NCBI RefSeq assembly: GCF_000285275.1
Contig: NZ_CADO01000034.1
Location: 54,086 to 118,085, forward strand
Direction of reading: 5' to 3'
DNA: 64,000 nucleotides
DNA from: Acetobacter pasteurianus subsp. pasteurianus LMG 1262 = NBRC 106471
Lineage (GTDB): Bacteria > Pseudomonadota > Alphaproteobacteria > Acetobacterales > Acetobacteraceae
Shown: piece by piece, positions 58,594 to 64,000 of the stretch
How positions within the stretch are numbered: position 1 is the first letter of the stretch
Layout: each line of letters opens with the position of its first letter
The notes under the pieces: generated by a model
What the model was told of the DNA's origin: nothing
The model's database searches: none
Seen by the model: only the letters and a program-made list of their open reading frames with translations
Position numbers and translations under genes: made by a program

Positions 58594-60693
58594 TTACCAG
58601 ATTTTTACGCGCTGATCTGGTGCAAGGTAGAGCTTATCTGTGGGTTGCACCTTCCATGCATCGTACCATGCATCAATATTGTGCATGGGCATGTTCACAC
58701 GTGCCTGCGGTGGGGAGTGCGGGTCTGTCACCACCAGACGACGGATGGTTTCTTCGCGCAGTTTTTCACGCCACACCTGTGCCCAGCCAAGGAACACGCG
58801 CTGGTCCCCCGTCAGGCCATCCAGCTCTGGCGCGGGCTTGCCTTTAAGTGCGGCATGGTACGCATCCAGCGCCAGCGTAAGGCCGCCCAGATCTGCAATG
58901 TTTTCACCCATTGTCAGCTTGCCGTTTACGTGCACGCCGGGCAGCACCTCAAACGCATCAAACTGCGCGCCAAGCCGGTCTGCCAGTTTCTGGAACCGGG
59001 CGGCATCCTCCTTTGTCCACCAATCATGCAGGCGGCCGTGTTCATCAAACTGGCGGCCTTCATCATCGAAGGAGTGGGTCATTTCATGGCCGATCACGCC
59101 GCCAATGGCCCCGTAGTTTACGGCCATATCCGCCTTGGGGTTAAAGAACGGCGGTTGCAGAATGGCAGCCGGGAACACAACCTGATCAAACAGCGGGTTG
59201 TTGTAGGCGTTCACGGTCTGGGGTGTCATGTCCCATTCATCACGGTCCACGGGCTGGTCCAGCCGTGCCAGCCAGTAGCGCCATTCATACGCCACACCGT
59301 TGCGGGCGTTGCCGTATACATCGCCCTTATGCACATCAAGGCTGGCGTAATCGCGCCATTTGTTGGGGTAGCCTACCTGAATTTCAAAGTTTTCAAGCTT
59401 GCGCAGCGCGGCCTGCTTGGTGGCGGGGCTCATCCACGTATTGTTGCGCAGGCGCACACGGAAGGCATCTTTTAAATCCGTGGTCAGCTTTTGCATGGTG
59501 GTGCGGTTTTCTGGCGGGAAGTAACGCTGCACATACACCTTGCCCAGCGCCATACCCATGGCGGAGCTGGTGGCCTGCACGCCGCGCTTCCACCGTGCGG
59601 GCAGGGAAGGCTGGCCGGTGAGGGATTTGGTAAGCGCAAAGCGTGCCTGCTCAAACCGGTCTGGCAGGTAGGATGTGGCGTTTTCTACCAGATGCGCGGC
59701 CAGCCATGCCCGCAGCGTGTCCATATCCGTATCGGCCACCACGCGGGCTTCTTCCGTAATGGCGGAGGGTTCACCCACAATCAGCACGCGCTTGTCCAGC
59801 CCCTGTTCGGGCAGGCCTGCGGCGGAAAGCCAGATGGACCATTCAAACCCCGGCGCGTTTTTGGCCAGATCGGCCACCGTCATCGGGTTGTAGGTTTTTT
59901 GCGGGTCGCGCAGGGTTTCACGCGCCCAGTGGGCTTTGGCCAGGCGTGTTTCAAACGTCACAATCGCTGTGGCGGCCTTTGCGGGCTCTGGCCAGTCTGC
60001 CAGCGTGAGCGCCTTTTCCACATAGGCCTGATAGGCCTTTTTCTTGCTGGCGAATTCCGGCTTCAGGTAATAATCGCGGTCTGGCAGGCCCAGCCCGGCC
60101 TGATCCAGATTAAGCGCATAGCGCGTGGGGTCCTTGGCATCCGGGTTGATACCCAAAGAGAACGGCGAGAACTGGAAGTTACCGGGGCAGGAGCCGGTAA
60201 GGGCTGCCAGATCAGACGGCGTTTTAATGGCGCGAATGGCGTCCAGATCTTCCTTGAGCGGGCGGGTGCCAAGGCTTTCTACCGCAGCCTCATCCATATA
60301 GGAGGCGTAAAACGTGCCCAGCTTTTCTTCAATGCTGCGCGGGTTTTCTACCGGATGGGCGGAAAGATCATTCAAAATACCCTGCACCCGTGTGCGGGAA
60401 AGCTCGGCCAGCGCGTTGAACGGGCCATAGCTTGTCATGTCTGCGGGAATTTGCAGGTGGTCCAGATAGGTGCCGTTGGCGTAGCGGAAAAAGTCGTTTC
60501 CCGGTTTTACGCTGAGGTCCCGCCCTTCCAGATCTACACCCCAAGAGCCAAAGCTGGCGGGGGCTGGCTGCGTTGTGGGGGCAGATGGCGCGGCAGCATG
60601 TGCCGGGGCAGGAACGCCTGCGGTGGCGCCAACAAGGGCAGCAGAAAGCAACAATGCGCCACGTAGGGAGGAACGGGAGAGGAGCTTGGACAA
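58594..60693 (-). CDS. M13 family zinc metallopeptidase, exported
   Basis: About 699 residues from a TTG start at 60693, chosen since GGAG lies seven bases upstream and a signal peptide (SSLRGALLLSAALVGATAGVPAPAHA) begins there; the frame itself extends to an ATG at 60798. M13 (neprilysin/PepO) features: WGVDLEGRDLSVKPGNDFFRYANG at the start, NAYYNP-type NAYNNPLFDQVVFPAAIL, the zinc site GHEMTHSFDDEG (His-Glu-x-x-His) and ENIADLGGLTLALDAY (Glu). It cleaves peptides in the periplasm. It lies upstream of the TonB receptor and divergent from it. Confidence 0.9.
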   Translation of the reverse strand: MSKLLSRSSLRGALLLSAALVGATAGVPAPAHAAAPSAPTTQPAPASFGSWGVDLEGRDLSVKPGNDFFRYANGTYLDHLQIPADMTSYGPFNALAELSRTRVQGILNDLSAHPVENPRSIEEKLGTFYASYMDEAAVESLGTRPLKEDLDAIRAIKTPSDLAALTGSCPGNFQFSPFSLGINPDAKDPTRYALNLDQAGLGLPDRDYYLKPEFASKKKAYQAYVEKALTLADWPEPAKAATAIVTFETRLAKAHWARETLRDPQKTYNPMTVADLAKNAPGFEWSIWLSAAGLPEQGLDKRVLIVGEPSAITEEARVVADTDMDTLRAWLAAHLVENATSYLPDRFEQARFALTKSLTGQPSLPARWKRGVQATSSAMGMALGKVYVQRYFPPENRTTMQKLTTDLKDAFRVRLRNNTWMSPATKQAALRKLENFEIQVGYPNKWRDYASLDVHKGDVYGNARNGVAYEWRYWLARLDQPVDRDEWDMTPQTVNAYNNPLFDQVVFPAAILQPPFFNPKADMAVNYGAIGGVIGHEMTHSFDDEGRQFDEHGRLHDWWTKEDAARFQKLADRLGAQFDAFEVLPGVHVNGKLTMGENIADLGGLTLALDAYHAALKGKPAPELDGLTGDQRVFLGWAQVWREKLREETIRRLVVTDPHSPPQARVNMPMHNIDAWYDAWKVQPTDKLYLAPDQRVKIW

Positions 60694-60934
60694 ATGGAGT
60701 CTCCGCTTTCTTTCTTCTGGGGCAGGTGTGCGGGGCAGGCCCACCCACCTGAGTGTTCGGAAACAAAAGAATATTCCGCCCCACCTTACCTCTGGCATGG
60801 AAGGCTGCCTACCCCGTGTGGTGCGGGCAAGTATGGGTTGGCCGTAAGGGAATGAATTTTTCTGCCAGCCCGCATGTGTGCTTGCATCTTGCAGGCATCC
60901 CCCGCATTAGGGGGCTGAAACACACATATATGTT

Positions 60935-63391
60935 ATGCGTTGCACGTTATGCGGCGGCCCGCAGGTGCACAAAAGCAAGGGGTATGGCGTTATTTCTGGC
61001 CGATCAAGAAACAGGCAGCGTGTTGCCATAGGGCAGGAGCCACACCAGAGCAGGCGTGTTGCGGCGCAGCGGGCGCGCGGTGTTTTGCGCTGTGCCGGGC
61101 TTATGGCGCTGGGCCTGTGGCCCATTATGGTGCAGGCCGCCCAACCCGATGTGGCAGAGCACCAGCCCCCGCACCCCCATGCACATGGGCAGCATAATGC
61201 AGGTGCACATACCGCCCACCACGCAGGCCCACCCGCTGCGGTGGAAGCCCGCAGCAGCACATCCGTGCAGGTGAACGCCCACCGGTATGATTACATGTTT
61301 CAACCCGCCCAGCACGAGCCAGATGCCACCACGCACCTTACGGCGGAGCTGCTGCGCAACCGCGATATCACCACCCTGCGCGGGCTGGAGCACGTGGCCC
61401 CCAACTTAACGATGCAGAGCATCAACGGCACGGCTTCTACCAACTTTTACCTGCGTGGTTCCGGGTTTAATGACTTTACCCAGAACAACATGCCCACCGT
61501 GCTGACCTATGTGGACGATGTGGCCTACCCCTACGCCGCCATGACAGACGGCATGATGTTTGATCTGGCCAGCGCCAGCGTAACCCCCGGCCCGGTGGGG
61601 ACGGAGCACGGCCAGTCCACCACGGGTGGGGAAGTGCATTTGCGCACGGCAGACCCAACGGATACGTGGCATTTTGGGGCCTCGCAGGATATTGCCTCCT
61701 ACGCCCGCAGCCGGAGCGAGGCCTATGTTTCTGGCCCGTTGGCCAAGGGGCTGGATTTTCGGCTGGCGGGGCAAACACGCCAAGGCGGCGGCTGGCAGCG
61801 AGACCCCGAAAATGGTGATCACTTAGGTGATGCCGATTTATGGGCCTTGCGCGGCAAGCTGCGCTGGCGGCCGGATGATAACACCACCATTCAGCTTGGC
61901 GGCCATTTTGTGCAGGACAACAGCGAGGTTGTCACCCCGCAGGCCGTGCACCGCATTATCGGCTCCACCCCGCTGCCCGATTACGGCATGGGAACAGATG
62001 CGCAGTGGTCCTCCAATTCCACATTTGACAAGCTGATCGGTCGGCGTGATGGACTAAAACCCAGCGAGCACAACCAGTACTGGGGCGCGGATGTGCATAT
62101 CATCCACGATTTCGGGCCGGTGACGTTTACATCCGTCAGCGCGTTTGAAACCGAACGGCGTGGCGAATACACAGATCAGGACGGCACAGCACGGCAGGAG
62201 GCCGATACCTACCGCACCATAGATGGCAACGTGTTTACGCAGGAAGCGCGGCTGAACGGCTCTGCCCTTGGTGGGCGGCTGAACTGGGTTGTGGGCGGCT
62301 ATTATCAGCGCAGCCAGATGAACCAGCGCTTCTTCTTTAACTACACGGATTACGCCGCGCGTGGATACATGATGTCCACTTCCTTCGGGCAGAACCAGCA
62401 GAGCGTTTCGGAATTCGGGCATGTTAGCTACCGGCTGCCGCATAACGTCACCATCTGGGCGGGGCTTTTGCATGAGCTGGATGACCGCAGCATTACGGGC
62501 CTGACATCGCAGATCTTTGGCGGGGCCACGCATAACTTCCACGCAGAAAGCACGGCCTCCAACCAGTTTGCGGGGCAGGTGGGTGTTTCTTGGCAGTTCG
62601 TGCCCAATGCCATGCTGTATTATAAAATGAGCAAGGGCTTTAAGCCCGGCGGCTTTACGGCCAACAATACGCAGGTGCAGGCGCAGCTAGACCCCTTTCA
62701 CCCTGAAACCGTGCTGACATACGAGCTGGGCTTTAAATCAGACCCCATACCCAACCGCCTGCGTATTAACGGTGCGGCGTTTTATAATGATTACCATAAC
62801 CAGCAGGTTGTGGGCACGGTGCTGATTCCCGATTACGGCCCGTTAAGCGAGATTACAAACGCTCCCAAATCTGAAAGCTGGGGTTTTGAGGCCACGCTGG
62901 AGGCCAACCCCATAAGCCGCCTGCACATTATGCAAAACATTGGCTGGCAGCGCGGGGATTTTCAGAACTTCCCCAATGTGGACCGCACCGCCACCAACGC
63001 CTATTACGCCCAGCACGGCACATGGAACGCCATAGAGCGCAACTTTGCCGGGGTGGATAACGGTTCCCCCAAACTCACCTTGAATGGTGAGGCCATGTGG
63101 CGGCAGCCTTTGGGCAAGGGGTATCGGCTGGATTTTGGGCCGGATTGGCAATACCGGGGCAGCCAGGCCATTGTGGTGGGCGGCACGGGGTATGAACGCC
63201 TGCCATCCTACTTTTTGCTGGGCGCGCATGTGACGTTCCGCCCGCCTTCGGGCAAGTGGGAGGCCACGCTTTACGCTCGCAATATTCTGGACAAACGTTA
63301 TGCCGAAAGTGGCGGCATGGCCACCACCACGTATTTCTATATTCCCGGTGAACCACGCTTTATTGGTGGCCGTGTTTCCTGCGGGTTTTAA
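60935..63391 (+). CDS. TonB-dependent receptor
   Basis: An 818-residue receptor; the N-terminus includes a possible late start and signal peptide (ARGVLRCAGLMALGLWPIMVQAAQ). The plug has LRNRDITTLRGLEHVAPNLTMQ and NFYLRGSGFNDF, the barrel KGFKPGGFTANN and NPISRLHIMQNIGW segments, and the protein ends in a Phe (SCGF) as expected for barrel insertion. Its ligand is unknown. Neighbours are a periplasmic peptidase on the opposite strand and a lipoprotein gene downstream. Confidence 0.88.
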   Translation: MRCTLCGGPQVHKSKGYGVISGRSRNRQRVAIGQEPHQSRRVAAQRARGVLRCAGLMALGLWPIMVQAAQPDVAEHQPPHPHAHGQHNAGAHTAHHAGPPAAVEARSSTSVQVNAHRYDYMFQPAQHEPDATTHLTAELLRNRDITTLRGLEHVAPNLTMQSINGTASTNFYLRGSGFNDFTQNNMPTVLTYVDDVAYPYAAMTDGMMFDLASASVTPGPVGTEHGQSTTGGEVHLRTADPTDTWHFGASQDIASYARSRSEAYVSGPLAKGLDFRLAGQTRQGGGWQRDPENGDHLGDADLWALRGKLRWRPDDNTTIQLGGHFVQDNSEVVTPQAVHRIIGSTPLPDYGMGTDAQWSSNSTFDKLIGRRDGLKPSEHNQYWGADVHIIHDFGPVTFTSVSAFETERRGEYTDQDGTARQEADTYRTIDGNVFTQEARLNGSALGGRLNWVVGGYYQRSQMNQRFFFNYTDYAARGYMMSTSFGQNQQSVSEFGHVSYRLPHNVTIWAGLLHELDDRSITGLTSQIFGGATHNFHAESTASNQFAGQVGVSWQFVPNAMLYYKMSKGFKPGGFTANNTQVQAQLDPFHPETVLTYELGFKSDPIPNRLRINGAAFYNDYHNQQVVGTVLIPDYGPLSEITNAPKSESWGFEATLEANPISRLHIMQNIGWQRGDFQNFPNVDRTATNAYYAQHGTWNAIERNFAGVDNGSPKLTLNGEAMWRQPLGKGYRLDFGPDWQYRGSQAIVVGGTGYERLPSYFLLGAHVTFRPPSGKWEATLYARNILDKRYAESGGMATTTYFYIPGEPRFIGGRVSCGF

Positions 63392-63535
63392 GTGGAAAAC
63401 CAAGTATAACAAGCGCGTGATTCACGTTTTAGAGAGAAATAGGACAGAACTGGTCACTAAAAAACTATTTCTTATTTGCGGGTAACGCTGCTTGTATTGC
63501 CTCCGTTCTTGTTTTCTTCAAACGGAGGTCTGGTT

Positions 63536-63994
63536 ATGGCCGGTAAAAACGGTGCGTGCCTGATGGCTTTGGCGTTGCTTTTGGGGGCGTGCAGTTCTCG
63601 CATTGCGCTTAACGAGGCCTCCTTTCCCATTCAGGATCTGCCGGTGCAGCATTTGGTGCAAACGCCGGTGGCCTATAGTTTTGCACCGGGTTTTGCCAAG
63701 CAGAATGCGCAAATAGCGTGCAGCCTTGGCGTAAATTACACCACAGACCTTGGGGCCTCGGCCGAGGAGCGGTTGCAGCAGGCTATTCATTCCAGCTTTG
63801 CCCATGCACAGCAGGACACCCCGCTCTCTCACGGTTATACGCTGGCCCTTTCCCTGCAAACGGCGGATGAGCAGGTGAGCGTTAAAGGCGGCATGTGGGA
63901 TAACAAATACACGGTGGACACCACCCTTAAAGGCACCGTGCAGGTATTGACGCGGAAATCTCACAGAAGGGTTGTACATCGGGTTAGATTATGA
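63536..63994 (+). CDS. YajG-like lipoprotein
   Basis: About 152 residues from ATG 63536 (MAGKNG) after a GGAGG motif; a frame to 63476 exists but its extra residues are unlikely. The N-terminus is a lipoprotein signal (ALALLLGACSS, lipobox Cys). The rest has the YajG-type fold pattern (EERLQQAIHSSFAHAQQ). The C-terminus is basic and short, and the stop overlaps a downstream ATG at 63991 (ATGA) that probably starts the next gene. Confidence 0.68.
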   Translation: MAGKNGACLMALALLLGACSSRIALNEASFPIQDLPVQHLVQTPVAYSFAPGFAKQNAQIACSLGVNYTTDLGASAEERLQQAIHSSFAHAQQDTPLSHGYTLALSLQTADEQVSVKGGMWDNKYTVDTTLKGTVQVLTRKSHRRVVHRVRL

Positions 63995-64000
63995 AAAAGT
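63991..64000 (+). CDS. Start of a further gene, cut by window end
   Basis: ATG at 63991 overlaps the lipoprotein stop by four bases and reads MKK before the window ends. Only the start can be seen. Confidence 0.3.

Noticed and set aside
58183..59475. 430-residue plus-strand frame opposite TonB-like and M13 genes
   Set aside because: Spans two real minus-strand genes and shows no domain or start signal.

Overview
The window looks like chromosome of an acetic acid bacterium (Acetobacteraceae, probably Acetobacter). This is inferred from several alphaproteobacterial-type Hint-domain proteins, an RcnB-like protein, TonB receptors and overall gene style; no rRNA, tRNA or CRISPR array was seen, so the genus is not fixed by the sequence.

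Layout. 1-6.5 kb: host genes (an LprI-like fragment, a LysE-type exporter, small proteins) and two large Hint-domain proteins on the minus strand. 6.7-37.3 kb: a contractile-tailed (myovirus-type) prophage. Its early part holds a CI-like repressor and replication/regulatory genes (6.7-10.4 kb). A cargo stretch follows (10.4-18.1 kb): a catalytically dead serine-recombinase homologue, a degenerate Hint protein, a radical SAM/B12 protein and an O-acyltransferase. Then come the packaging and head genes (18.2-27.5 kb), interrupted by a minus-strand trhO, and sheath, tube, chaperone, short tape measure, baseplate, spike and fibre genes (27.5-37.3 kb). No integrase with intact active site and no lysis gene was found. 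37.4-43.6 kb: a small membrane protein, a Na+/H+ antiporter and a tightly packed TonB receptor / APH-type kinase / PnuC-type transporter cluster, probably a cofactor or vitamin salvage operon.

43.6-64 kb: RcnB-like and Gly-rich secreted proteins, purU, a gene-free stretch with clustered DnaA-box-like and GANTC sites (candidate replication origin or regulatory region), a DUF488 gene divergent from an nsrR-type regulator with an NsrR-like palindrome between them, an SDR dehydrogenase, crcB, a 1480-residue protein joining AIDA-like repeats, a Hint domain and a glycosyltransferase, then a VOC protein, a ferritin-like protein, a thioesterase, a fifth Hint protein, a TonB-like protein, an M13 metallopeptidase, a TonB-dependent receptor and a lipoprotein.

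Two themes stand out. First, a Hint-protein family: five genes plus one decayed fragment, with variable beta-solenoid-like N-termini joined to a conserved autoprocessing domain. Second, a prophage in which repressor autoprotease, recombinase and a cargo Hint protein have all lost the expected catalytic residues, suggesting a locked or domesticated element. The phage region also carries a canonical T TTT TTG slippery heptamer that would join the two tail-chaperone frames.
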